This document shows positions 44,306-53,782 of a stretch of 64,000 nucleotides of DNA, in pieces; position 1 is the first letter of the stretch, and the number at the start of each line of letters is the position of its first letter. The notes under the pieces were generated by a model. It did not search any database. It had not been told where the DNA came from and saw nothing but the letters and a program-made list of their open reading frames with translations. The DNA comes from Rutpela maculata. Taxonomy: Eukaryota > Arthropoda > Insecta > Coleoptera > Cerambycidae. Where the stretch lies: assembly GCA_936432065.2 (NCBI GenBank), contig OW386293.2, positions 48,145,923-48,209,922 on the forward strand, given 5' to 3'. Position numbers and translations under genes: made by a program.

Positions 44306-45767
44306 CTCCAGGCATTAGAGAATTTTATCTGGAAAAATTGATGGTAGATCTGGAAATGGTTTACTTCATGTTTTTTGGCTGAATCCAAATTTTTAACTTC
44401 CCACCAAAAATTCCCCCTGCAATTCCCTCAAATTTAGAAAAGAAAACCCAAAAAATTGGTTTTTAACTTTTTTATCGTTTTTTTTTTTCATTTTAGAGAA
44501 AAAATATCCAGACATTCAAAAAGTCAACAAAATACACAACAAAGAAAATCATTTGACATCATTTAACGACGAACGGGAGGGGAGCGAGTGGATCCCGAAA
44601 CATGCACCGCGCGTGCATTTAGGTATCCGGCAACTCCACAGTTACTCTCTCGTCTTTCGATCTTCTTGGGGTATCCCCTCCACTGCCACGCCCCCCGAGC
44701 TAGCATACTGTTGCCAAGAGGACCTTCCCTTTTCCCCCCAACCCATGACACCTGTATGCTGCTCCAGAATTGATAGCAGCCCGTTGATTGCGATCGAAGT
44801 TTCTGAGGCGTTTTATCCTCACTTTACATTGTTTATTATTTTAATTGCTTTAAAAACATTTTGTTTTTCATGAGAACTGTTTTCTCATAATATTTTAAAC
44901 ATGTGATTTTAAATTGTTTCAATTGATCAAAGTCCTTGTCCCAAACCCGGATTAGCATTCCCTCGCTCAACTGTTCCTGACTCCAAATGATCCACAAGCT
45001 ATCGCAAAAGCTGGAAATCATTTTTTCTTCGTTTGTATAGTTGCATGGATGAAAACACATGACTTTGAACGGTTTCAGACATCAGTGTTTCACCAAGACC
45101 GCGTACAGCAGTAAACACAACATTGCCTCTTTGGCCCCAACTGAAGCTGCTGCTGCGCAACACTCGTTGAGAACGTACCACCAAGTCCAACTTTGGCAAG
45201 GAAATGTTATGGAGCCAGAAAAATTGGGCTGGAAAAAAACCAGTTACGGAATTTCTTCTGTCACTACCTTGAATCCTCCTGCTCTGCCAAAACTTCTAAA
45301 GATTATCTCCGCCGAGTGTAAAAAAGGCTGCCGCGGCGCGCGGCCTTTAAGATAAGCAGGTTGAAATATTCCATCATGTGTCTCGAGTGCAACAATTCAT
45401 GCGAGAATATTACTGACTGAAAGAACGTAACCGACGTGTAACTTAGCGCATGCAGCCCCACGGCGCCGAGGCTCATGTTTCGAGGCGTGTTAGCGCTTCC
45501 CCGTTCGTTCAACCTTAAAATGTCAAAGGACCTTTTTTGTTGCAAATTTTGTCTACTTTCCGAATTTCTAGGTATCCTTTTCCTAAAATGAAAAAAAAAA
45601 GAAACGGTTTATGGTTTTATTTTCAATTTTTTGAGGAGGTTGCGGGGGAATTTTTGGTGGGAAGTTAAAAATTCGAATTCAGCGACCCAAATAACGTAAA
45701 ATAAGCCTATTTCACCATTAATTTTTCCAGGTAAGGGCCTTCCCTATATGGTCTCTAATGCCTGGGG
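44306..45767. mobile_element. CTCCAGGCATTAGAG element carrying PIN-like gene piece
   Basis: Ends CTCCAGGCATTAGAG and CTCTAATGCCTGGGG with roughly 200-bp imperfect inverted repeats (to 44500; from 45590), flanked by TA at 44304-44305 and 45768-45769. The empty site is known from other Helentron-like copies. Its interior is clearly more GC-rich than its surroundings and contains coding sequence of the PIN-like/GCDT family. Inverted repeats contain GGCTGAATCCAAATT (44384) and AATTCGAATTCAGCGACCC (45671), the same core as the CACTA-like foldbacks. Confidence 0.85.
45059..45345 (+). pseudogene. C-terminal fragment of PIN-like/GCDT-family protein
   Basis: Reads NGFRHQCFTKTAYSSKHNIA, SLAPTEAAAAQHSLRTYHQV, QLWQGNVMEPEKLGWKK and LLKIISAECKKGCRG. 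This is the region following the GCDT domain in the same protein family as 40272-40890, where the remnant breaks off near NNFRYQSFLK. The expected cysteine-rich C terminus is cut after CKKGC. It is carried inside a transposon, so it is captured or parental coding sequence, not a host gene. Confidence 0.65.
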
Positions 45768-46599
45768 TATAATATTTGAAATCGTCTACCCCGAAAACCC
45801 ATAAAACGATATGCCACATCGGTAGTGGGAGTGGAGGGGGGTGGGTGAAGTAAAAAAATGTTTGAGGCCTTTGATTCTTGTACACACACTAAACCACAAT
45901 TTAATTTTTTCATCCCTTTCAATAATGTGTGGGGGTGGAAATAGGGCTAATGCCAAAACATTTTTTGAGATCTTAGCTTCTCCTGTATATAATAAATAAC
46001 CAATTTCATGGACTCTTAACTTGCTTGATTTACCTATTTACCCCCATTTACCCGAATTTACCCACAACCCTTCAACGGAATAAGATCAAGATAGAACATA
46101 GTTCTAGATCTCGTTAAAGTACATACAAATTTCAAGTCAATTCTTAAACGGTTTCAGAGTAATCGTGCGCACAAAATAAGTTACAGGCCGACAGACAGAC
46201 AGAATTTGTTTGCTAAAACCTAAAATCTCGACGTTCTATACCATTCTAAGCCTATTTGAACAATAAAAATTTTCATTCTCTTTTGCGTTATAATACTTCC
46301 ACTACATGTGGAAGTAAAAATAATTTGCACCCTGGGGTAACCGCTGATATGACCACAATATTCTAACAAAATATGCGTTCATGACTTAAATTTAACAAGT
46401 CTAAGTTTAATTTATTATGTTGTGGTGGAGCTGGGTAAAGAAAAATAAGCCGTAGTATCTGCGGTCTGTACAGATTTTATTGTGTGTTCGTAAAATGTCT
46501 GGTGCAGTTTTTGCATATATGTTCATTGTTACATTTATTTGCCATAAGAAGTTCTACTATAACATACTGACTGCAATAATTATACCGCGAAAAAATATT

Positions 46600-47060
46600 A
46601 TTAACTGCATTGACATGAAATTACCATGAATGTGCCACAAACGCAAATTTTGGGCAGTCGTCGCCTGCAGAAGGCTGTGCAAATCGATTTTTTTTTTGTT
46701 TCTTTTTTTTGTGTTTTTTTTTTTTATTTTAAAATGGATGCCAATAGTGCCAAACGAAAAGCCTTAAAAAAAAAATCCAAAATCAAGAACACCAAAAAAT
46801 TTTACGATTTAATGTGCGCATCAACAGTTGTTTTGCGCGCGTAAACTGCATGCCAATGAATTTCCGCTGGATTCTTTTTCACGGCTTATCGTTTGGCACT
46901 ATTGGCATCCATTTAAAAAAAAAAAAAAACACCCAAAAAAAAAACAAAAAAAATCGATTTGCACACCCTTCTGCACGCGACGACTGCCTAAAATTTGCGT
47001 TTCTGGCATATTCACGGTAATTTCATTCATAAATATGATTGTCATGCATTTTAAAAACAT
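46600..47060. mobile_element. Palindromic MITE with poly-T/poly-A arms
   Basis: AAACGCAAATTTTGGGCAGTCGTCG (shown in part: TTTTGGGCAGTCGTCG, 46648) is inverted at 46970-47000. GTGCCAAACGAAAAGCC (46746) pairs with the complement near 46885. Long T and A homopolymers sit in opposing arms. Predicted ORFs here are artefacts of the arms. Confidence 0.7.
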
Positions 47061-47084
47061 TGCACCTGACTGGTCATGTACCGC

Positions 47085-48380
47085 CAGTCTATAATGGGGG
47101 TGGCTAATACCAAAAGTTTTTTTGAGACTTTAAATTCTTTTATATACAGGGTGTTTCAGCTAAAAGTCACAGGGTCATTATCTCGTAAAATAATAAAGAT
47201 ACTTAAAATTTGTAAATCGCGGATAATTGACACAAAAAAAGGTCTTAAATAACTGCAGTTAGAATTGTTCCTTCGCATTGCACAGAGATGGCGCTGCGGT
47301 GAGAAATTATTTTTCGATGGCTGAAACCTTGAAACACGATTCATACGATTAATGAATAAATTTTGAATACTTTTGACTATTTAAAAATTTTTGTGAATAC
47401 CAGCCGTTTTGGAGGTACATGAATTTTTTTCTCCATTTCTTTTGTTTGTAAATTTTGAGAACTTCTGTAACTTTTCTGTTTATCATTTTAGAACATCAAT
47501 TATTTAGAACTGTTATCTTATTATATTCCATACTTCTTATATTATTACATATTTTGAAAATTTTTATAATTTTCAGAATTTTTCAAATGCAACTAATTTT
47601 TAAAATTTGAAATTAGTGAAAATTTTCAAAATACGTAATAATCTAAGAAGTATGGAATATAATAAGGTAAAAGTTCTAAATAATTGGTGTTCTAAAATGA
47701 TAAACAGAAAAGTTACAAAAGCTTTCAAAATGTACAGAGACAAAAAAATGGAGAAAAAATTTATGTAGCTCCAAAACGGCTGTTATTTACAAAATTTTTT
47801 ACATAATCAAAATTGTTCACAATTTATTCATTAATATTATGATCATATTTCAAGGTTCCAGCCATCGAAAAATAATTTCTCACCGCAGCGCCATTCTGTG
47901 CACTGCGAAGGAACAATTCTAACTGCAGTTATTTAAGACCTTTTTTGATGTCAATCATCCGCGATTTACAAATTTTAAGTATTTTTATTATTTTACGAGA
48001 TAATGACCCGGGGACATTTTAGCTGAAACACTCTGTATACTAAATACCAATTTTATGGACTCTTACCTGCTTGATTTACCTATTTACCCCCATTTACCCC
48101 AATTTACCCCCCAACCCTTTAACGGAATAAGATGAAAATATAATCTATTTCCAGATCTCATTAAAACACATACGTGTACCAAATTTCAAGTCAATATCTT
48201 AAACGTTTGCAGAGTAATCGTGTGCACAAAAAAGTTACAGACAGACCGACAGACAGACAGAAAATTTTTTTTGCTCAAACTTAAAATCTCGACGTTTCAT
48301 GACATTCTAAGCCTATTTGAACAATAAAAATTAAAAAAAAAAATTTTGTCGTTACTATACCACTGGATGTGGAAGTAAAT
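47085..48380 (-). mobile_element. Helentron/HINE-like repeat, copy split by foldback
   Basis: GGGGGTGGCTAATACCAAAA at 47094; after the insertion it continues TACTAAATACCAATTTTATG at 48036 and ends CCACTGGATGTGGAAG near 48376, with a GACAGACC microsatellite at 48240-48262. Confidence 0.75.
47147..48035. mobile_element. Near-palindromic foldback, TA TSD
   Basis: CAGGGTGTTTCAGCTAAAAG inverts to the right end CTGAAACACTCTG, flanked by TA (47145-47146; 48036-48037). Arms of about 430 bp meet near 47590 with almost no spacer. Uninterrupted copies of the host repeat give the empty site. Confidence 0.85.
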
Positions 48381-48542
48381 TTTAATGAAAGTGGCAAAAT
48401 ACCCGGCAAACAGTAAGAAATCATATATGCAATAAATAATTAATTATAGATAGGTATCAAATTTCAACCCAATTGATCAACAGAAAAAGAGAAAAAAAAA
48501 TAAGGCAGTTTGGGGTAAAATAGCCATTTCAACCTCACACAG

Positions 48543-48665
48543 AATAGTATATTGTGTATTTAGGTATGAAAGCATACTTGTTGACCTCGGTTAGCGCCTC
48601 GGCCAACAATTTGCATCGTCGTCCGGGAATGTGCTTTCACACCGAAGTACACATACTATTTTTTC
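48543..48665. repeat. Inverted hairpin in right arm
   Basis: AATAGTATATTGTGTATTTAGG pairs imperfectly with the complement of GAAGTACACATACTATT (48645-48662); AGGTATGAAAGCATAC pairs with GTGCTTTCACACC. Confidence 0.6.
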
Positions 48666-48810
48666 TGAAATCACAATCAATTTTATTATAAATTAAGGAA
48701 TAATACATAATATTTCTTCATTACAATCTAACTGCTTACTAATATATACAATTTTAATGTAAGTTGGTTTGTCTGCCTGTATTTATTTACTGTCCAAAAT
48801 ATACATAAAA

Positions 48811-48870
48811 AACCGTACGGGAATGTTACTTTCCCAGCCTAGGCCGGGAAAGTAACATTCCCGTACGGTT
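48811..48870. repeat. 60-bp near-perfect palindrome
   Basis: Two 30-bp halves meet at AGCCTAGGCC with no spacer and a single mismatched pair. The outer ends are AACCGTACGG and CCGTACGGTT. Confidence 0.95.
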
Positions 48871-49245
48871 TTGTTGATCGTTGCTTGGCAACGGATTTTT
48901 TCCGGTTTGTTTTCTGATAGTTTCTTAGCAACGGACTAATATACTGGAATTGTGAATTTTTCAATCTGAAATCGCGCCGAAAATGTAGACATTGCCGATC
49001 GATTTCAGAAAAATAATACTTTGTAGAAGTGATCCCCCACTGTAAAATAGAGTATTAGGACACCATTCCATTTCCATTGATACGTGTGGAGGAATTTTTC
49101 ACTAGCTTATCTTGCTTTGGCCTTTTGATATGTTCAACACATGCTTCCAGGGTAATAATTTAATTTTAAGGTAAAAATAAACGTCGTTAGGTTTACGGTT
49201 TTTAGGAGAGGGAAAAGGCAAATAAAAACATGTTTATATTTTTAG

Positions 49246-49539
49246 CTATATAACAGTACGTTTTAATCCAACTCCTAGAATGGCGACAGGTTCAATGGCT
49301 TTGGTGGTTTCCGATTTAACTTGCAGTTCTGTGGATGACATAATCCGTATACGAGTATGCTCAAGACCTGACGCTGCATCCGAAAGAAATCTTGCACTTG
49401 AAGTAACACCAAAGCTTTTGGCAAGTCTCAATAGTTTCACCAACTTCAGTTACAGTCCTCTTATTGGAAAACTGGATATAGTTGCTGTACCTGATTTTCC
49501 TGCTGCTGCTTCGGAGAATTGGGGTTTGCAAATACACGG
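49246..49539 (+). CDS. Aminopeptidase N, second coding exon
   Basis: Acceptor TATTTTTAG|C completes the Arg codon of exon 1. It encodes YITVRFNPTPRMATGSMALV and VSDL (the MSTYLLAFVVSD region of M1 enzymes), the DAASERNLALEV segment, VAVPDFPAAASENWGL and ends at donor CACGG|GTATAA with two bases of a Gly codon. The exopeptidase motif normally GAMEN is AASEN here: the Glu and Asn that bind the substrate N terminus are kept, but Gly and Met are replaced. Typical insect APNs have GAMENWGL, so this paralogue may be divergent or weakly constrained. Confidence 0.9.
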
Positions 49540-49916
49540 GTATAAATATTTTGAATTGTAGAGGTAGTCTTTCACCTGACAAGGTTTTCATTGACCCATG
49601 GAGTTTAGAGAGTTTGACTTCAGAACCTTAATTGGGGGCATACATAGGTCAGCAATTTATGAGGTGGACATTCCGGAATATGGTTTCTATGTCTTTGCAA
49701 TCGCTGCGCGATGGGCTAGATTGCAATATTAGCGGTGGAAAAATAAATGGTTCAATCTAGAAGCTTGAAACCCAAAATATACATATATTGAGATGTAGGT
49801 AACTCATCCAATAAGTGATTATATAAAAAATAGGAAAAAGTAAGGGAAGGAAGGGGGGGGGGATAAAAATATAAATAAATACGATTATATATTTAAAGCT
49901 TATGTATTACTAACCA

Positions 49917-50163
49917 CTCCTATCCCTTGTATTTTGAGCCGCTGAACACGAATCTGACCTTAGTTTTTCCCTAACATGCCCGGTTTTTTTTAACAGCAAA
50001 AAAAGTTTGTTGAATCGTAATATTTATATATTTATTTGCTGTTAAAAAAAACCTGATGTGCTGGGGAAAAACTAAGATCAGATTCGTGTTCAACGGCTCA
50101 AAATACAAGAGATAGGTATGGTCAGTACCCTGGCGCAGACCACTTTTTTTTTGTGGGCCTGTG
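49917..50163. mobile_element. CACTA-like palindrome, left end truncated
   Basis: TTGTATTTTGAGCCGCTGAA (49928) is inverted at 50083-50102; the arms continue through CACGAATCTGACCTTAG and TTTTAACAGCAAA. The right end GTGGGCCTGTG (to 50163) gives CACAGGCCCACAAAAAAA in reverse, matching the ends of 845-2969 and 31738-32925. The left end lacks these roughly 50 bp. Confidence 0.65.
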
Positions 50164-50463
50164 TAATTGATGAGCGGGGGAAAAATGTGAAAAAAAATTT
50201 TTTGGCAACATCCCTGGCGGCGGTTGCCACACTTAATAACTGATGAGCGGGGGGGGAGAGAAATTTGAAAAAAAAATTGTCAAGATCTCTGGCGGCCCTC
50301 CTGCTTATTAATTGATGAGCGAAGAGATAAATTTGAAAAAAAATATATTTGTCAAGATCTCTGGAAGGACACTTGAAAGCCAACGGGCCCTCGCGCTTAA
50401 TAATTAATGAACGGGGGAGAAATGTGAAAAAAAACTTTTGTCCAGGTCTCATAATTAATGAGT
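50164..50463 (+). repeat. Degenerate tandem repeat TAATTGATGAGCGG
   Basis: Units start near 50164, 50236, 50308, 50401 and 50452, each TAAT(T/A)ATGARCGG followed by GAAATTTGAAAAAAAA and usually CAAGATCTCTGGCGG. The Jockey-type LINE begins right after the fifth start. Confidence 0.8.
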
Positions 50464-52170
50464 GAATATTGCTTTTACTGGCTGGAAGCGCTGAATCCTC
50501 AGGACAACTCGTTGTGGAAACTGTCGAAGGCAATGAAAAATACGCGGGAAGCCATACCCGCCTTGACAAAACCAAACGGACAGACGGTTATGACAGACTC
50601 GCAGAAGGCGAATGACTTAGCTGACCATTTTCAGAACATACACAACGTACTGATACCGAACAATGTTGAACACGACCGCATCGAAAATGACATTAACGAA
50701 CTAATTGGCCATGACGTCCAATTGACACGAAGAGAATTTCTAAAAGTCATAGCCTCGGAGGTAGCCAAGATCATACAGACCTTACCTAACAACAAAGCCC
50801 CTGGTTCAGACGGCATCGAATACAAGCTACTCAAACATCTCCCGAGGAAAGGTATTGTATAGTTGACGTACATTGTCAACGCGATCCTGCGACTGCAACA
50901 CTGGCCCAACCAGTGGAAATACGACGTGGTCGTGACAATCCTGAAGCAGAACAAGGCCGCGAAGCTCGCTGGCAGTTACCGACCAATCTCGCTGCTGTCG
51001 CCGATCTCCAAGTTGATTGAGAAGGCCCTCCTGATCAGGCTAGACTCTGCTCAGGATGAACCCCACATTGACGATGAGTACCAATTCGGCTTCAGGTGGA
51101 GCAGGGGCACTGTGCAGCAGGTCGTCAGGATCATGAATGACGTCAAGGTGCAATGCCATCTCAGGAAGAGCACCGTCATGGTGCTCCTCGATGTTGAGAA
51201 AGCCTTCGATACCGTGTGGATCTCCGGGCTGCTTCACAAACTAAACGCACTGGACTTTTCCATGCACATAACCAAACTTATTCACTCTTTCCTGTCAGAT
51301 AGATCGCTGCAGGTCAGAGTGAATAATAAACTATCAACTCGGTGGGACATTCACGCGGGCGTCACTTAGGAGTCTTGCCTGTCACCAAAACTGTACAACT
51401 TGTACGTCTCCGACTTCCAGGAGTTCCCAAATACGAACCTTGCCTAGTACGCCGATGACACGGCCATGTATGCACATTCGCACAATGCACAAGCGGCTAA
51501 CATGCTGCTGAAAGCACACATGGCCCATGTCACGGCTTATTACGACAAGTGGAAGATTCGGATCAACGCCGAGAAGTCCGAGTCGATCCTTTTCACGCGC
51601 CGGTTCACAGAGAACCGCATATTAACACCAATTTCGATCGGGGGACAACAAATTCCAATCAAACGGTGCGTGAAGTATCTGGGGGTTAACTTGGACAAAC
51701 TACTGACGTTTAACATACATATTAACGAAACAATACGCAAGGTCTACTCCATGTCCAGGAGTCTGTACCCGCTTCTGGTCAGGGAGAAATAGGACAACTT
51801 TAACAGGACAAATAAGAAACTGTTGTACACGATGGTGATCAGGCCGGTCATCACATACGCGGCGCCGGTATGGTGCAGCATTCCGGCCACGACAATGTGA
51901 AAACTTCGAGTTCTCGAACACAAATTTACGCGCCTCATTTCTGATTCCGGCAGATATACCTCCCTCAGAGATCTATACGCACGATGTCATCACATAACCC
52001 CACTAGCGGATTACGTCCAAGAAATCTCCCAAAAATTCTACACCTTCAAACTGGGCGATAGTCCGCTAACCGGCAACATAACCCAAATCAGAGTGCATAA
52101 TGCCCCATTCCAGATCAAACACCCCCTACCATACCAGGCGTTGCCCATCTTCTGTCAACCTCTTCCCTAG
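50458..52170 (+). pseudogene. Jockey-type reverse transcriptase, stops but no frameshifts
   Basis: Reverse transcriptase of a LINE. Visible motifs in one frame: NNKAPGSDGIEYKLLKHLP, AGSYRPISLLSPISKLIEKA, EYQFGFRWSRGTVQQV, VLLDVEKAFDTVW (first catalytic Asp), LSPKLYNLYVSDFQ, YADDTAMYAH (catalytic YADD), RINAEKSESILFTRR, VKYLGVNLDKLLTFN and VIRPVITYAAPVWC. The frame stays open across 571 codons except for five stops: TAG at 50860, 51367, 51445, 51790 and TGA at 51898. Each can be a C-to-T change of CAG or CGA (51367 falls at the Q of GVPQG, 51445 just before YADD). The stop TAG at 52168 is probably the true end. Confidence 0.85.
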
Positions 52171-52655
52171 CCATACTTTCCTATACCACAACCTACCATT
52201 TCCCCCACTTTTTATCTTTCCTCAACTTTATCTTTCCAATCCTTTCTATTCTCTTTCTTTATGTTCTATTTTTGTTCTCTTTTTTATTATATTCGTCCTC
52301 TTTTTTTATCAAAAATTCCCTTTTGGCCGATAACCTTTCTAAAAAAATTCAAACATTTTAAACCCTATCCCTTTTCCACCACATTTTCCTGGCGTCAGAA
52401 AGACCACCAGGTCGGCAGTTCTCGTACGAGTTTTTTCGTTTAGCTTTTCACCCGAGTCAACAGCCCAAATTTATTCAGTGCTACAACCAGTGATTAGTTT
52501 CTAACCGCCACAGGCGGATAGGAGTTTTAACATTGTCTTATTAATTATCGTTTAGCTACGCGCCGTGTTTGTCTGGTTGGCTCCGGGCCAGGTTTCGGGG
52601 GAGGCGCATTTTGTAAAATTTAATTTTTAAATAAATATTTCTTGCTTGCTTGCTT
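50458..52655 (+). mobile_element. Jockey-type non-LTR retrotransposon, 5' truncated
   Basis: Plus-strand, noticeably GC-richer than its surroundings. ORF2 runs from about 50458 to 52170, the 3' UTR to 52630, and the end is a TTGC-type tail (CTTGCTTGCTTGCTTGG at 52637). The endonuclease and ORF1 are missing. Confidence 0.85.
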
Positions 52656-53190
52656 GGTCTAATCGGGACCCGGTACCACGACCTACTGATACCCCTTGTG
52701 GGGACCCTGTATGAAACAAATATTTAAAAAAAACTACATTGAAGAAAGGTGGACAGCTGTGATTAAAAAAATGTTGATTGTTCATTTTTATTTCCTCTTA
52801 TATCAATTACTACTCCGTTATCTTAAAACGAGTTTTAAGAGGTACAAAAAAATACTAAGTTGGTGGACTTCTTCCCACTTTCCGGGATGCCCACCTTATG
52901 GATTCCTGACCTAAGCTTGTCCTCAATTATGGTCGACGGTGCCGTGAACCTAATTCGACAATATCTCCTGAACCTATTGAAAAAATTTTTTTGACGGTTT
53001 CGTGAACCTAATTTCTTTACTTGTGCGAAAATCAAACAAACATGTTTTTCTTACTTTTCAATAGTCTATAGTACTATTCATAACGTTGTCTCTGAAAGCC
53101 TATAAAATTTTTTTTAATCGGTTCAGGGACGTAGGAGAAATTGTCGAATTATAAAATCATTTTCTTAAGCACCGCTCCGCTCCGCCACCC
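52656..53190. other. Interval without recognisable gene
   Basis: Part of the intron-filling element between the LINE tail and the right inverted end. Two copies of a GTGCCGTGAACCTAATT / GTTTCGTGAACCTAATT block lie at 52940 and 53000. Nothing coding. Confidence 0.4.
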
Positions 53191-53297
53191 TTAAGGCTCT
53201 GAAGTCAAACTTTTTACACTTCATGGGTCAATGAAACCCTTGCCAGTTTAAGGACTAAGTTGTTTTCACACATATATCAATGACATAATTGTTTCAG

Positions 53298-53481
53298 GGA
53301 AACTGATTTGCTTTACGATAGTACTGAATCTTCCAATAAATACAAAGAAGATACTACTCTTATATTGTCTCACGAATTGGCGCATCAGTGGTTTGGAAAC
53401 TTAATTACATATTATTGGTATTCGGAAGTATTCATGGAAGAAGGATTTGCTAGATATTTTGAATATTATATCGTAAATGAG
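53298..53481 (+). CDS. Aminopeptidase N, third visible coding exon (zinc site)
   Basis: Acceptor TTGTTTCAG|G completes a Gly codon, giving ...QIHG-ETDLLYDSTESSNKYK. SHELAHQWFGNLITYYWYSE is the HEXXH zinc-binding site, and the third zinc ligand Glu follows exactly 18 residues later in EEGFARYFEYY. The exon ends at NEV-type boundary ATGAG|GTAATT in phase 0. Catalytic residues (Glu of HELAH, both His, distal Glu) are all present. The remaining exons would lie beyond 64000, because the rest of the window is intron. Confidence 0.93.
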
Positions 53482-53782
53482 GTAATTGTCATTTTAATAA
53501 TAATGATTTTAATAATAATAATAATAAATGTCTTTATTGTAAACATACAAGTTGTAAAATTTACAAATGGCGAAGTTCAGAAATAGTTTCAAGTAACCTT
53601 CTGCTCTTCCACTTAACCAGATAATTAACCTAATATACATATCCACTACTAATTTAAGATTTAAAATATAAACACTAGATGAATGCACTACAAGGTTTGA
53701 AAATAAATCCCTACAAACAACATGAATTTATTGCAAAGTAATATGTAACTAAAAGAAAGAAAAAGACAACAAGTGATGAGAC

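Larger units (their letters stand above)
44195..46320 (-). mobile_element. Helentron/HINE-like repeat, copy split by TA element
   Basis: Left piece 44195-44305 (AACCGCTGCCCAATGAATC, CACTACTTCCACATCCAG); right piece 45768-46320 ends CCACTACATGTGGAAG. Uninterrupted copies read AATAATATAATATTT at the junction, which is what remains if 44306-45767 and one TA are removed. Confidence 0.75.
43930..49125. mobile_element. Composite foldback hosting several insertions
   Basis: Left arm 43930-44140 (GGCCAAAGCATGATAAACTA, GTGTCCTAATATTGTATTTTA, CCCAAACTGTCTTA) is inverted in the right arm 48450-49125, itself split around 48545-48990. Between them lie a Helentron-like copy containing the element 44306-45767, a palindromic MITE 46600-47060, another Helentron-like copy and the foldback 47147-48035. 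Confidence 0.6.
35674..49245 (+). other. APN intron of 13.6 kb filled with mobile elements
   Basis: Bounded by GTAAGA (35674) and TATTTTTAG (49245). It contains a tandem foldback with a 598-bp duplication, a LINE fragment, a PIN-like gene remnant, a 2-kb foldback, and a 5-kb composite of nested elements. No additional APN exon is needed: the flanking exons join in phase without missing conserved blocks. Confidence 0.8.
49567..53255. mobile_element. Element inflating a 67-nt APN intron
   Basis: Left TAGTCTTTCACCTGACAAGG (from 49565) and the right end (reverse complement TAGTCCTTAAACTGGCAAGG) are inverted ends with TA duplication (49565-49566; 53256-53257). The inverted similarity extends about 65 bp through ATTGACCCATG and TTTGACTTCAGA. 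It hosts a CACTA-like palindrome, a tandem repeat and a Jockey-type LINE. Without it the intron 49540-53297 would be 67 nt. Confidence 0.75.

Noticed and set aside
46626..47094. Lys-rich and Phe-rich ORFs
   Set aside because: They run through the poly-T/poly-A arms of a palindromic MITE.
49246..49591. Minus-strand ORFs opposite APN exon 2
   Set aside because: Antisense of a coding exon with strong M1 peptidase similarity and valid splice sites on the plus strand.
50860..51900. Stop-codon recoding (TAG read as Gln) in the Jockey-type LINE
   Set aside because: The APN exons and the 749-codon ORF show a standard code with no internal TAG; simple C-to-T mutation explains the stops.
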